DNA of 64,000 nt from contig NZ_CP015583.1 of the NCBI RefSeq assembly GCF_001941945.1, forward strand, positions 3,923,501 through 3,987,500, written 5' to 3'. How positions within the stretch are numbered: position 1 is the stretch's first letter; every line of letters starts with the position of its first letter. Below are positions 1 to 10,131 of this stretch, piece after piece. Under the pieces are notes generated by a model that had not been told where the DNA came from, did no database searches, and saw only the letters and a program-made list of their open reading frames with translations. The translations under genes and the position numbers were made by a program. This stretch comes from Roseomonas gilardii. Lineage in GTDB: Bacteria; Pseudomonadota; Alphaproteobacteria; Acetobacterales; Acetobacteraceae.

Positions 1-1
1 C

Positions 2-484
2 GTGCTGGCCCGGCTGCCGCCGGAGATGGCGCCGGATGCCATCCTTTATCGCGAGGCGGCGGAGGAGGAGCTCTGCTTCCTGGTGCGGGCGGGGCACCCG
101 CTGCTGCACCGGCGGGGGCTGGCGCTGCGCGATCTGCTGGACCTGCCCTGGGTGCTGCAGCCGCCGGGCACGCTGCTGCGCCGGCGGGTGGACCTGCTCT
201 TCCTGCGCCTGGGCCTGCCCCTGCCGGGGCGGATGCTCAACACCTCCTCGGTGCTGCTGACCCTGGCGAACCTGTCCCGCAGCGACGCGGTCGGCGTCAT
301 CAGCGGCTCCGTCGCCAATATCTTCGCGCCGAAAGGCCAGTTCCGCCGCCTGCCGCCCCTGCGCGACGTGCCACACCTCGCCGTGGAGCCCTTCGGCCTG
401 ATCCGGTTGCGCGAACGCCCTCTTTCCCCGCCCGCGCAACGCCTCTTCGGGGCCGTTGAGGGGTTGCTCTTTCCGGAAGGATGA
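2..484 (+). CDS. LysR-family transcriptional regulator, C-terminal part (cut by window edge)
   Basis: About 160 residues of the effector-binding half of a LysR-type regulator; the DNA-binding helix-turn-helix lies outside the window. Support comes from the pattern typical of the second half of this domain: an F/L-V-R-A-G-H-P-L segment followed by a default-value strand, then a late S-x-A-V-G-V-I-S segment near residue 95 and a final hydrophobic strand with 'PFGLI'. Effector and target genes cannot be read from this part. It converges on the siderophore-interacting gene, and the space between them holds one copy of the dispersed hairpin repeat. Family is fairly sure, specific role unknown. Confidence 0.75.
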   Translation: MLARLPPEMAPDAILYREAAEEELCFLVRAGHPLLHRRGLALRDLLDLPWVLQPPGTLLRRRVDLLFLRLGLPLPGRMLNTSSVLLTLANLSRSDAVGVISGSVANIFAPKGQFRRLPPLRDVPHLAVEPFGLIRLRERPLSPPAQRLFGAVEGLLFPEG

Positions 485-507
485 GGAGGCCGTGCCCCTG
501 TCCGGCC

Positions 508-806
508 GCCGGGGGCAAGGCTCCGCCTCGCCCCCAAGCCCCCACTCCGCCGGGGACCGAAGCCGGTCCCCGGACCCCGGGCTTTCGTTGGCGCTGGTGG
601 TGGCCGTGAGGCTGATGCCTGATCCCCGGGAACAGGTGGATCGGTGGGGCTCCCGAAGAAGAAGACGCCTTGTCCGCACGGGCGGCACCGGCCGTCGCCG
701 GAGAGCATCACTCTCCGGCGCGATCCGGCCACAGCGGGCGCCAGCTCCTGGCAGGTCCAGGAGCCACCGGCTCCTGGCGGATGGGGGCCGGGGGGAGGGC
801 AAGGCC
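508..806 (-). repeat. Dispersed multi-hairpin intergenic repeat, copy A
   Basis: This non-coding stretch between two convergent genes matches, in reverse orientation, the elements at 11196-11498 and 28984-29291. It keeps the hairpin with arms CGCCGGAGAG/CTCTCCGGCG (about 696-720), the CCGGGGACCG/CGGTCCCCGG hairpin (about 552-576) and the inter-hairpin text. At its left end the shared terminal hairpin is replaced by a different GC-rich hairpin (about 511-535). At the other end a stretch around 743-780 carries extra inverted copies of CTCCTGGC-like words. No gene is apparent inside. Confidence 0.8.
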
Positions 807-839
807 GGAGGTGAAGCGCCACAACCGGCGCCCCCGGCA

Positions 840-1667
840 TCAGTCGTTATGCGTCTCGTGTGCCCCGGCGGCACCGAGCTTCCAGTATCCGGCGGCCTTG
901 ATACGTTCCTTGGGCAGGCCGTGCCGCTCCACCAGGATCTGGCGCAGGCGCTTGGCGACCAGGGATTCGCAGGCGACCCAGGCATAGCCTTCGCCATCCG
1001 GCAGGGTCAGGGCGCGCAGCGCCTCCTCCAGCCCGCTGCCCTGGCCCGGCGGCACGCGGCCGCGATGGACCCAGCGCAAGTCGAGCTTCGCCTGGCTCCG
1101 CCAGACCTGCTCTTCCGCTGGCCCGGCCACCTCGGCGATGACCAGGGCATGGCTGCCCTCGGGCAGTTCTTCCAGGCGGCGGCCGATCGCGGGCAGGGCG
1201 GTCTCGTCGCCGACCAGCAGGTGCCAGTCGAAGTCCATGGGGATCACGAAGGAACCGCGCGGGCCGCCGAGGCCGATGCGGTCGCCGGGCTTGGCGCGGC
1301 TGGCCCAGTCCGTCGCCGGCCCGTTCTCGTGCAGGGCGAAGTCGATCTCCAGAATCCCCGCCGCCTCGTCGTAGCGGCGCGGGGTGTAGTCGCGCGCGGG
1401 CGGGCGCGGCTGGCCCTCGGGGAAGACGACGCCGTTCGGCCCCGCCACCGGCAGCGCCAACGGGGCGCCGGGCTCGGGGAAGAAGAGCTTCATATGGTCG
1501 TCGAAGGAGAGGCTGGTGAAGCCGGCGAGATCCGGCCCCGCCAGGGTGATCCGGCGCATGGCCGGCGTGATGTCCTCCACCCGCGTCACGTCGAGCTGGC
1601 GGAAGCGAAGCTCGTGGCGGACCCGGCGCGCCACCCGCGCCGGGGCCTTCTCCATGCCCGTGTCCAT
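840..1667 (-). CDS. Siderophore-interacting protein / NADPH-dependent ferric-chelate reductase (ViuB/YqjH-like)
   Basis: A 275-residue cytoplasmic flavoprotein of the siderophore-interacting family, which releases iron by reducing ferric-siderophore complexes with NAD(P)H. The N-terminal FAD-binding barrel carries the R-D-Y-T-P-R-R flavin motif near residue 92. The C-terminal half has the SIP NAD(P)H-binding pattern, including 'LLVGDETALPAIGR' near 150 and the C-terminal 'AAGYWKLG' typical of this family. Start ATG at 1667 is preceded by AAGGA at suitable spacing. The gene lies 11 bases downstream of the PadR regulator on the same strand, so the two are probably one transcript controlled by the palindromes upstream of padR. 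This pairs the same two families as E. coli yqjH and yqjI, which are divergent there. Confidence 0.9.
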   Translation of the reverse strand: MDTGMEKAPARVARRVRHELRFRQLDVTRVEDITPAMRRITLAGPDLAGFTSLSFDDHMKLFFPEPGAPLALPVAGPNGVVFPEGQPRPPARDYTPRRYDEAAGILEIDFALHENGPATDWASRAKPGDRIGLGGPRGSFVIPMDFDWHLLVGDETALPAIGRRLEELPEGSHALVIAEVAGPAEEQVWRSQAKLDLRWVHRGRVPPGQGSGLEEALRALTLPDGEGYAWVACESLVAKRLRQILVERHGLPKERIKAAGYWKLGAAGAHETHND

Positions 1668-1678
1668 GGCTGTGGTCC

Positions 1679-2320
1679 TTATTCCCGCTCGATCCGTGTC
1701 GCGGTGGCGTCGATGGCCTCCACGATGCGGCGGAGCTGTTCCTCGGAGAGGTTGCCGCGACCGAGACGCAGCCGCAGGGCGAGCTTGAGGTTATGCATGG
1801 CACGGAGGATCTGCAACTTGCCGGCCGCGGGAGCCTCGCCGCCGGCCGCATCCATGCGGGCGAAGAGTGCATCCGCTTCCGCCTTCTGTTCGGCCAGGAC
1901 GCGCTCGCCCTCCGGGGTGACGGCATAGAGCTTCTTGGCGCCCTCGGTGGCGGAAACGGCGATCTGGCCGAGTTCCTCCAGCAAGGTCAGGGTCGGGTAG
2001 ATCGTGCCTGGGCTGGGGCGGTAGGCGCCGCCGAGCCGGGTCTCGATCTCCTCCATCAGCTCGTAGCCATGGCGCGGGCGCTCCGCGATCAGGCGCAACA
2101 GGACGAGGCGGAGGTCGCCGCTCTCGAAGAAGCGGCCGCCACGGCCACCATGCCGGCCACCATGATGGCCATGCCGGCCGAAGGGGCCGGAGCCACGGCC
2201 GCCGCGCTCACCGTCGCCGAAGTCGCGGTGGAAGCGGCGGGCCTCGCCACGGCCATCCTGACCGGGCCAGCGGGGATCAGAGCCACGGGGGTCGCGGCGG
2301 TGGGAGAAGAAATGTCGCAT
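1679..2320 (-). CDS. PadR-family regulator with His/Gly-rich N-terminus (YqjI-like)
   Basis: A 213-residue winged-helix repressor. Residues about 66-140 form the PadR domain, recognised by 'LRLVLLRLIAERPRHGYELM' and 'SPGTIYPTLTLLEELG'. The first 65 residues are a low-complexity H/R/G-rich tail with an HGHHGGRHGGRGG stretch, matching the metal-binding N-terminal tail of E. coli YqjI, a nickel-responsive PadR protein controlling a ferric reductase. The C-terminal helices contain the 'LSEEQLRRIVEAIDATATRI' dimer region. It is first in a two-gene operon with the siderophore-interacting protein. Two TTCGATATATCG palindromes just upstream suggest autoregulation. That it senses nickel or iron is inference from the tail and the partner. 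Confidence 0.88.
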   Translation of the reverse strand: MRHFFSHRRDPRGSDPRWPGQDGRGEARRFHRDFGDGERGGRGSGPFGRHGHHGGRHGGRGGRFFESGDLRLVLLRLIAERPRHGYELMEEIETRLGGAYRPSPGTIYPTLTLLEELGQIAVSATEGAKKLYAVTPEGERVLAEQKAEADALFARMDAAGGEAPAAGKLQILRAMHNLKLALRLRLGRGNLSEEQLRRIVEAIDATATRIERE

Positions 2321-2340
2321 CGGGGTTTCCTCGATAGGGT

Positions 2341-2397
2341 TTCGATATATCGGAAAATAGGGAACACTCTCTCACAGTCAATATTCGATATATCGAA
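2341..2397. promoter_or_regulatory. Twin palindromic operators upstream of the padR-ferric reductase operon
   Basis: Two near-identical AT-rich palindromes stand out from 70% GC surroundings. TTCGATATATCGGA is at 2341-2354 and the perfect 14-mer TTCGATATATCGAA is at 2384-2397, with centres 43 bases apart (about four helical turns). The first begins 20 bases before the padR start codon. The second is also about 150 bases upstream of lepA. Position, symmetry and repetition are what is expected for the site of the PadR dimer; binding is inferred. Confidence 0.7.
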
Positions 2398-2546
2398 AAT
2401 ATTCACTTCGCCGGGATGTGCCCGCGACAGGGGCCATCGGCCCGCTCCGCGCTTGGTGCCGGGCGCCGGGTGGCTTATCTGAGGGGCGACAACACGCCCG
2501 CGCGGCCGAAAACCCGCCTCATGCCCGCATTCCGGCCGGACCCTTC

Positions 2547-4352
<1,806 letters not shown>

Positions 4353-4385
4353 CGGGCGCGCTTCCCCCGCCAGGGAAGCACCCTG

Positions 4386-4415
4386 CCTTTTCCCGTCTGG
4401 CCTTTTCCCGTCTGG
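4386..4415. repeat. Perfect tandem duplication of a 15-mer
   Basis: The 15-base word CCTTTTCCCGTCTGG occurs twice back to back just after the lepA stop codon. Nothing else in the 219-base lepA-Bug gap is recognisable apart from an AT-richer stretch around 4450-4560 that probably holds the promoter of the following gene. Confidence 0.9.
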
Positions 4416-4571
4416 CCCGCCACCGGTGGGCCGGAAGTAGGCGCAGGGCGGAAATTGTTGCCAAACAACAATGAAAACACTCTTTTCCGCAAGCCCGAAT
4501 CGGCTTCTTCGTCGTTGACCTTTGCAGCGGCGCATCCTTCGATGACGAAATTATAATCCGGAGGAAATGAC

Positions 4572-5543
4572 ATGATTCGGCGCTGTGCCCTGGCCCTGGC
4601 GGCCGCCTTCCTGGCCCTGCCGGCCGCCGCGCAGGACGCCTATCCCAGCCGCACGATCACCATGACGGTGCCCTTCGCCGCCGGCGGCCCGACCGACACG
4701 GTGGCGCGGCTGGTCGCCGAGGCCATGGGGCGCGACCTGAAGCAGACGGTGGTGATCGAGAATGTCGGCGGGGCCGGCGGCACGCTGGGCGCCGCCCGGG
4801 TCGCCCTGGCCAGGCCGGACGGCTATGCCATCCTCATGCACCATATCGGCATGGGCACGACGCCGACCCTGTACCGGCGCCTGTCCTATGACCCGGTGAA
4901 CGGGTTCGAGACGGTGGGCCTCGTCACCGAGGTGCCGATGACGGTGATCGCGCGCAAGAACATCGGCGCGAACACGCTGGCCGAGCTGACGGCGCTGATG
5001 AAGCGCGAGGGGACGAAGATCAACCTCGCCAATGCCGGAATCGGGGCGGCCAGCCATCTCTGCGGCCTGCTCTGGCAGAGCGCCATCGCCACGCAGGTGA
5101 CGACCGTGCCCTATCGCGGCACCGCCCCGGCGATGACCGATCTGGTGGGCGGCACGGTGGACGTGATGTGCGATCAGACCACCAACACCACCGAGCAGAT
5201 CAAGGCCGGCTCCGTGCGCGCCTTCGCCGTGACCACGAAGGACCGCCTGGCCGCCCTGCCCGAACTGCCGACGGTGCAGGAGGCCGGGCTGCCGGGCATG
5301 GAGGTCTCCATCTGGCACGGCATCTACACGCCGCGCGGCACGCCGGCGGCGGTCAACGAACGGCTTTCCAACGCCCTGCGGACCGCGCTGAAGGACCCGC
5401 ATGTGGTCGCGCGCTTCGCGGAGCTGGGCACCGCCCCGGTGGCCGATGCGATGGCCACGCCGAAGGCGCACCGGGACTACTGGATGGCCGATATCGCGAA
5501 ATGGCGGCCGGTGATCCAGGAAGCCGGGCAATATGCCGACTGA
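4572..5543 (+). CDS. Bug-family periplasmic solute-binding receptor (TctC-like)
   Basis: A 323-residue secreted binding protein of the tripartite tricarboxylate transporter receptor family. Residues 1-20 are a signal peptide with a likely cut after 'LPAAAQ'. The mature part starts with the family signature 'YPSRTITMTVPFAAGGPTD' and continues with 'GGAGGTLGAARVA' and 'VPYRGTAPAMTDLVGG', which line the ligand pocket. Such receptors bind carboxylates or related small anions, but the ligand cannot be read here. GGAGG lies upstream of the ATG at good spacing. No TctA or TctB membrane genes are nearby, so it is an orphan receptor, common in organisms with expanded Bug families. Confidence 0.93.
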   Translation: MIRRCALALAAAFLALPAAAQDAYPSRTITMTVPFAAGGPTDTVARLVAEAMGRDLKQTVVIENVGGAGGTLGAARVALARPDGYAILMHHIGMGTTPTLYRRLSYDPVNGFETVGLVTEVPMTVIARKNIGANTLAELTALMKREGTKINLANAGIGAASHLCGLLWQSAIATQVTTVPYRGTAPAMTDLVGGTVDVMCDQTTNTTEQIKAGSVRAFAVTTKDRLAALPELPTVQEAGLPGMEVSIWHGIYTPRGTPAAVNERLSNALRTALKDPHVVARFAELGTAPVADAMATPKAHRDYWMADIAKWRPVIQEAGQYAD

Positions 5544-5712
5544 ACCGGACGCCCTGCACGGTCCCTCCGCCCCGGCCGCGGGATCGCCCGGGGAGCCGCC
5601 CTGCGCGGCCTCGGGGCGGGGCCGCGAAGGAGATGTCCTGGCAGTGCATCGCAATCAGGCCCGGTCCAGGCTATAAGGCAGGAGCGAAAACGGAAGTGAG
5701 CGGGCATCGGGC

Positions 5713-6072
5713 ATGAGCACACTGGAGGGACGTCGGGTCCTGGTCGTGGAAGACGAGACATTGGTTGCGATGCTGGTGGAGGATACGCTGCTCGATGCCG
5801 GCGCGCAGGTCCTGGGCCCCGTGGCGACCGTGGCGGCCGCCCTGCAACTGATCCAGACCGAGAGGCCGGACGTCGCCGTGCTCGACCTGAATCTGGCGGG
5901 CGAGACCTCCGAGCCGATCGCCGATGCGCTGACCGGCCTGGGCGTGCCCTTCGTGGTCGCTTCCGGCTATGGACAGGCCGGCGTGCCGACCCGGCATGCG
6001 AATGTGCCGGTGCTGGCCAAGCCTTATGCGCCCGAGGAACTGACCCAGGCCCTCGCCCGCCTGCTGCCCTGA
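5713..6072 (+). CDS. Single-domain response regulator (receiver only)
   Basis: A 119-residue CheY-like receiver without an output domain. The acidic pair is in 'VVEDE' (residues 11-15), the phospho-acceptor is Asp58 in 'VAVLDLN', and the conserved lysine is Lys103 in 'LAKPY'. The 'VPFVVASGYG' strand and the K-P-Y ending resemble the alphaproteobacterial 'FAT GUY' receivers, which usually pair with HWE/HisKA_2 histidine kinases. No kinase is encoded nearby. It probably acts by phosphotransfer or protein contact. It converges on hemH. Confidence 0.9.
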   Translation: MSTLEGRRVLVVEDETLVAMLVEDTLLDAGAQVLGPVATVAAALQLIQTERPDVAVLDLNLAGETSEPIADALTGLGVPFVVASGYGQAGVPTRHANVPVLAKPYAPEELTQALARLLP

Positions 6073-6080
6073 TCCGCCAC

Positions 6081-6110
6081 CCGGCGCCCTGCCCGGTCCG
6101 GGCGCGCCGG
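6081..6110. terminator. GC-rich hairpin between convergent response regulator and hemH
   Basis: CCGGCGC (6081-6087) pairs with GCGCCGG (6104-6110), with an inner GCCCGG/CCGGGC stem and a short bulge. It is placed between two convergent genes. No clear T-run follows on either strand, so terminator activity is likely but not certain. Confidence 0.5.
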
Positions 6111-6219
6111 AAGCGTTCCACGGCCGCCCGGTGCAGATCCCGCCAGGCCGGCGGCCGCTTTTTCTGGTTCGTCGCCCGTCACGGGCTCCGCCTCTTCCTT
6201 GGAGGCAGGTCCCGGCCCC

Positions 6220-7323
6220 TCACGCGCCGGGCGCGGACGGCCCCGGCAACCAGCCGGCCAGTTCCTCCCGCAGCAGCGCTTCCAGCAACGCCACGGCACC
6301 GGGGGAAGCGTTCAGGCAGGGGATCACCGTGTAGTCCTCGCCCCCGGCCTCCATGAAGACATGCCGCGATTCCCGGCCGATCTCGTCCAGCGTCTCGACG
6401 CAATCGGACAGGAAGCCCGGCGTGATCATCGCGACGCGCCGGATGCCGCGCCCGGGCAGCCCCGACAGGACATCGTCGGTATAGGGCTCCAGCCAGGGCT
6501 CCCGGCCGAAGCGGGACTGGAAGACAAGGGGGAATTCCGCCTCGGACAGGCCGAGCTCCCGGCGCAGGGCCAGCATGGTCCGCTCGCATTCGGCCAGATA
6601 GGGATCGCCCTTCTCGACATAGGCGCGCGGCAGGCCGTGGAAGGAGGCGAGCAGCATCTGCGGTGGCCGCTCCAGCCCGGCCAGCGCCTGGCGCACCGAA
6701 TCGGCCAGGGCACGGATATAGGCGGGATGGTCCGGGAAGGAGGGTGCGATCCGCAGCGCCGGCTGGCGCCGCATCCGCATCAGCGCGCGGAAGGCGTCGT
6801 CCGCCACCGTCGCCGTGGTGGTGGCGCTGTATTGCGGATAGAGCGGCAGGACCAGCACGCGGTCGCAGCCCTCCGCCATCAGCGCCCGCATCCGCTCGTC
6901 CACGCTCGGGCGGCCATAGCGCATGGCCCAGTCCACCGCGACCTCCCCCATGCCGTGCCCCATGCCGCCCGGGGAGGCCAGATGCTCGCGCAGCATCTCC
7001 GCCTGGGCGCGGGTGAAGGTCCGCAGGGGGGATTCATCCTCCGCCGCGCGCCAGATGCGGCGGTAGTTCGCACCGGAACGGCGGGGACGCGCGGCCAGGA
7101 TCACGCCCTGCAGCAGCGGCTGCCAGAGCAGCGGATTCACCTCGATCACCCGCCGGTCGCTGAGGAACTGCGACAGGTAGCGGCGCATCGGCCAATAGCC
7201 CGTGCCGTCCGGCGTGCCGAGATTGACCAGCAGCACGCCGACCCGGCCCTTCGCGGGCTCCGGACCGCCGCTCACCGGCGCATCCCCGGCGGAGGCCAGG
7301 GAGATCGGGGCCACATGGGTCAT
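6220..7323 (-). CDS. hemH: Ferrochelatase
   Basis: A 367-residue enzyme inserting Fe2+ into protoporphyrin IX in the last step of haem synthesis. It starts with 'RVGVLLVNLGTPD', the family N-terminus, contains 'VLPLYPQYSATTT' and the catalytic-histidine segment 'LLASFHGLPRAYVEKGDPY', and has 'FQSRFGREPWLEPYTDD' in the second half, whose conserved glutamate region follows at 'TPGFLSDCVETLDEI'. The ATG at 7323 overlaps the hemC stop codon as ATGA, fixing the start and implying translational coupling. Longer in-frame starts would extend into hemC and are not supported. Confidence 0.96.
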   Translation of the reverse strand: MTHVAPISLASAGDAPVSGGPEPAKGRVGVLLVNLGTPDGTGYWPMRRYLSQFLSDRRVIEVNPLLWQPLLQGVILAARPRRSGANYRRIWRAAEDESPLRTFTRAQAEMLREHLASPGGMGHGMGEVAVDWAMRYGRPSVDERMRALMAEGCDRVLVLPLYPQYSATTTATVADDAFRALMRMRRQPALRIAPSFPDHPAYIRALADSVRQALAGLERPPQMLLASFHGLPRAYVEKGDPYLAECERTMLALRRELGLSEAEFPLVFQSRFGREPWLEPYTDDVLSGLPGRGIRRVAMITPGFLSDCVETLDEIGRESRHVFMEAGGEDYTVIPCLNASPGAVALLEALLREELAGWLPGPSAPGA

Positions 7324-8375
7324 GCCAGGATATCCGCCGGGCTCCCGGCCCGCAGCCACTCGCCCAGCTCCCGGCCCAGCCGCGCCGCATCGCCGGGCGC
7401 GCCCTCCAGGCTGCGCTTCAGCAGGAAGGAGCCGTCCTCCCGCGCCAGAAGGCCGGTCAGGCGCAGCCGCCCGCCAGGCAGGAGCCGCGCATGGGCGCCG
7501 ACCGGCGTGCGGCAGGAGCCGCCGAGCGCCGCCAGCAGCGCCCGCTCCGCCGTGGCGGCGATGCGGGTGGGGCGATGGTCGATCATCGCGAAGAGGCGCC
7601 GCGTCTCCACATCTTCCTCCCGGGCAGTGACGGCGATGATGCCCTGTCCGGCCGCCGGCACCAACTCCTCCTCCGGGTCCAGCGCCATCACGGCCGCATG
7701 TTCCAGGCCCAGGCGGCGCAGCCCGGCCATGGCCAGCAGGGTGGCCGCGAAATCGCCGCCCTCCAGCGCCCGCAGCCGCGTGCCGACATTGCCGCGCAGC
7801 AGGCCGAAGCGCAGGTCGGGCCGCAGGTGGCGAAGCTGCGCCTCGCGCCGCACCGAGGCGGTGCCGATCCGTGCGCCCTGCGGCAGTTCCGGCAGGGCGC
7901 CCCGGCGGAAAACCGGCGGCACGGCAGGGCCCAGGACCAGGGCGTCGCGCACATCCTCGCGCGGCAGCATGCCGGCGATGACGAGGCCGGGCGGCAGCTC
8001 GGTTTCCAGGTCCTTGAGGCTGTGCACGGCGAAATCGACCCGGCCGTCCAGCAGCGCCTCGTGGATCTCCTTGGCGAAGAGCCCCTTGCCGCCGACCTCG
8101 GCGAGGCGCCGGTCCTGGACCTGGTCCCCGCTGGTACCGATCACGCGCGGCCGCGCGGGACGCCCGCCGGGCATCCCCTCGCCGCCCAGCAGCGCCAGCA
8201 CCTCCCGCGTCTGCGCCAGCGCGAGCGGGGAGCCGCGCGTGCCTGCCCGAAGCGCCGGCGGACGGGACTGCGTGGTGAGGCCGGGGGATGGCGAGCCAGG
8301 GGATGGCGGAACGGGCGCCGCCGGCTGAGTGGCGATGCGGTTCGGGGTGGCGGGGGCGAGCAGGGCGGCGGACAT
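7320..8375 (-). CDS. hemC: Hydroxymethylbilane synthase (porphobilinogen deaminase)
   Basis: Polymerises four porphobilinogens into hydroxymethylbilane, the common tetrapyrrole precursor. Visible motifs are 'LRAGTRGSPLALAQT' at the start of the fold, 'FAVHSLKDLE' with the catalytic aspartate region, 'RIGTASVRREAQLR', and the dipyrromethane-cofactor cysteine in 'LGGSCRTPVGAHA'. The start is uncertain. The ATG at 8375 gives 351 residues with a proline-rich leader of about 40 residues before the domain, and a second ATG at 8465 is also open. I prefer 8375 because strong katA terminator hairpins lie at 8417-8522, so a transcript starting below them cannot include the longer start. It is coupled to hemH. 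Confidence 0.93.
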   Translation of the reverse strand: MSAALLAPATPNRIATQPAAPVPPSPGSPSPGLTTQSRPPALRAGTRGSPLALAQTREVLALLGGEGMPGGRPARPRVIGTSGDQVQDRRLAEVGGKGLFAKEIHEALLDGRVDFAVHSLKDLETELPPGLVIAGMLPREDVRDALVLGPAVPPVFRRGALPELPQGARIGTASVRREAQLRHLRPDLRFGLLRGNVGTRLRALEGGDFAATLLAMAGLRRLGLEHAAVMALDPEEELVPAAGQGIIAVTAREEDVETRRLFAMIDHRPTRIAATAERALLAALGGSCRTPVGAHARLLPGGRLRLTGLLAREDGSFLLKRSLEGAPGDAARLGRELGEWLRAGSPADILA

Positions 8376-8416
8376 CCGGAGGGTTCCGTTCGCAGGAAGA
8401 CGATTCGGGGAAAAGA

Positions 8417-8457
8417 GCGGACCTCCGGCTGGGAAGAGGGGTTCGCCGGAGGTCCGC
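8417..8457 (-). terminator. Rho-independent terminator downstream of katA
   Basis: A perfect 13-base inverted repeat, GCGGACCTCCGGC (8417-8429) and its complement (8445-8457), with a 15-base loop. On the minus strand it is followed by CTCTTTTCCCC, a short T-rich tract, as expected for a factor-independent terminator of katA lying before hemC. Confidence 0.8.
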
Positions 8458-8492
8458 AGCGGCATGGCATGGGTCGGCCCGCCGCCGGAGTG

Positions 8493-8522
8493 CGCCGCGG
8501 CCCGAAGGGGCGGGCCGCGGCG
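8493..8522 (-). terminator. Second katA hairpin, immediately after the stop codon
   Basis: Twelve-base perfect arms, CGCCGCGGCCCG and CGGGCCGCGGCG, around a 6-base loop (8505-8510), sixteen bases past the katA stop. It has no T-run, so it may protect the 3' end or help the terminator at 8417-8457. Confidence 0.65.
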
Positions 8523-8538
8523 GTCTCTCAGGCCGGGA

Positions 8539-10062
8539 TCACTCGGCGGCCTGCTGCGCGCCCACATCGGCGGCGGTGGTGGGCGCCGAGGCCGGGCTGG
8601 TATGGACCCGGTTCAGCGCGCGCTCCACGCCGGCGGCATAGGCCGGGTCCGCCTTGCGGAAATGCTCGAGCTGGCGGGCGACGATCTCCCGCGGCACGCC
8701 CTGCATCGCGCCGGCGATGTTCCGGAACAGCCGCTCCTGCTGCTCGGCACCCAGAAGGCGGAACAGGTTGCCCGGCTGGGTGTAGTCGTCGTTGCCGTCG
8801 CGATGGTTGTAGTAGTCGGCATTCCCGTTGATGCGCAGGGGCGGCTCCTTGGCCGAGGGCTGTTCCACCGGGCCGTTGAAGGAATTGGGCTCGTAGTAGT
8901 GGTCCGTGCCGCGCGGCGCGTCGAAGCGCATCGGCCCGTCGGCGTGATAGGTGTTCACCTGGCTGCGCGGACGGTTCACCGGCAGGGCCTCGTAATGCGT
9001 GCCGACGCGGTAGCGGTGCGCGTCGGCATAGGCGAAGATCCGGCCCTGCAGCACCTTGTCCGGGGAGAAGCCGATGCCCGGCACGATGTTCGAGGGCGAG
9101 AAGGAAGCCTGCTCGATCTCCGCGAAGTAATGCTCGGGGTTCCGGTTCAGCTCCAGCACACCCACATCGATCAGCGGGTACTCGCCATGCGGCCAGACCT
9201 TGGTCAGGTCGAAGGGGTTGTAGGAGGTCTTCTCCGCATCCGCCTCCGGCATGATCTGTACGCAGACGCGCCAGCGCGGGAAGTCGCCCTGCTCGATCGC
9301 ATCGTACAGGTCGCGCTGCGCGCTCTCGCGGTCCTCCGCGATGACGGTGTTGGCTTCCTCGTTCGTCCAGGTCCGGATGCCCTGCATGGACTTGAAGTGG
9401 AACTTCACCCAGTACCGCTCGCCGGCATCGTTCCAGAAGGAATAGGTGTGCGAGCCGTAGCCGTTCATGAAGCGGTAGCCCTGCGGCAGGCCGCGATCCG
9501 AGAACAGGATCGTCACCTGGTGCAGGCTTTCCGGCGAGAGCGACCAGAAGTCCCACATCGCCGTCGCCGAGCGCATGTTGGTGCGCGGATGGCGCTTCTG
9601 CGTGCGGATGAAGTCCGGGAACTTCATCGGATCGCGGATGAAGAAGACCGGCGTGTTGTTGCCGACAAGGTCCCAGTTGCCCTCCTCGGTGTAGAACTTC
9701 AGCGCGAAGCCGCGCACGTCGCGCTCGGCATCCGCCGCGCCGCGCTCGCCCGCCACGGTGGAGAAGCGCAGCAGCACCTCGGTCTTCTTGCCCACCTGGG
9801 AGAAGATCTTCGCCTTGGTGTAGCGGCTGATGTCATGGGTGACGGTCAGCGTGCCATAGGCGCCCGAGCCCTTGGCATGCACCACGCGCTCCGGGATGCG
9901 CTCCCGGTTCTGGTGCGCCAGCTTCTCGATGAGCTGGTAGTTCTCCAGCAGGATCGGGCCGCGCGGGCCGGCGGTCAGGCTGTTCTGGTTGTCGGGCACC
10001 GGGGCGCCGGCGGTGCTGGTCAGCACCGGACGGGTGGCGCCGTTCTGCGGGTCCTGGGTCAT
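8539..10062 (-). CDS. katA: Monofunctional haem catalase (clade 3, KatA type)
   Basis: A 507-residue small-subunit catalase that dismutates H2O2. Motifs include '[16 protein letters not shown]' with the distal catalytic His near residue 60, '[13 protein letters not shown]' with the distal Asn, '[17 protein letters not shown]', and the proximal haem-tyrosine helix '[17 protein letters not shown]'. No signal peptide, so cytoplasmic. The ATG at 10062 has AGGAGGG six bases upstream, better than the GTG/ATG choices before it. It is divergent from oxyR across a 126-base space that contains a near-consensus OxyR site, so peroxide-inducible control is very likely. Confidence 0.97.
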   Translation of the reverse strand: MTQDPQNGATRPVLTSTAGAPVPDNQNSLTAGPRGPILLENYQLIEKLAHQNRERIPERVVHAKGSGAYGTLTVTHDISRYTKAKIFSQVGKKTEVLLRFSTVAGERGAADAERDVRGFALKFYTEEGNWDLVGNNTPVFFIRDPMKFPDFIRTQKRHPRTNMRSATAMWDFWSLSPESLHQVTILFSDRGLPQGYRFMNGYGSHTYSFWNDAGERYWVKFHFKSMQGIRTWTNEEANTVIAEDRESAQRDLYDAIEQGDFPRWRVCVQIMPEADAEKTSYNPFDLTKVWPHGEYPLIDVGVLELNRNPEHYFAEIEQASFSPSNIVPGIGFSPDKVLQGRIFAYADAHRYRVGTHYEALPVNRPRSQVNTYHADGPMRFDAPRGTDHYYEPNSFNGPVEQPSAKEPPLRINGNADYYNHRDGNDDYTQPGNLFRLLGAEQQERLFRNIAGAMQGVPREIVARQLEHFRKADPAYAAGVERALNRVHTSPASAPTTAADVGAQQAAE

Positions 10063-10131
10063 GAAAGCCCTCCTCATTTCAATCTCGGAAGCTCTGGGGA
10101 CAAATATGAGCCACCGCTTCCCATCGGCGAA

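Noticed and set aside
508..806. Repeat copies as insertion sequences
   Set aside because: No transposase, no terminal inverted repeats of IS type and no target-site duplication seen.
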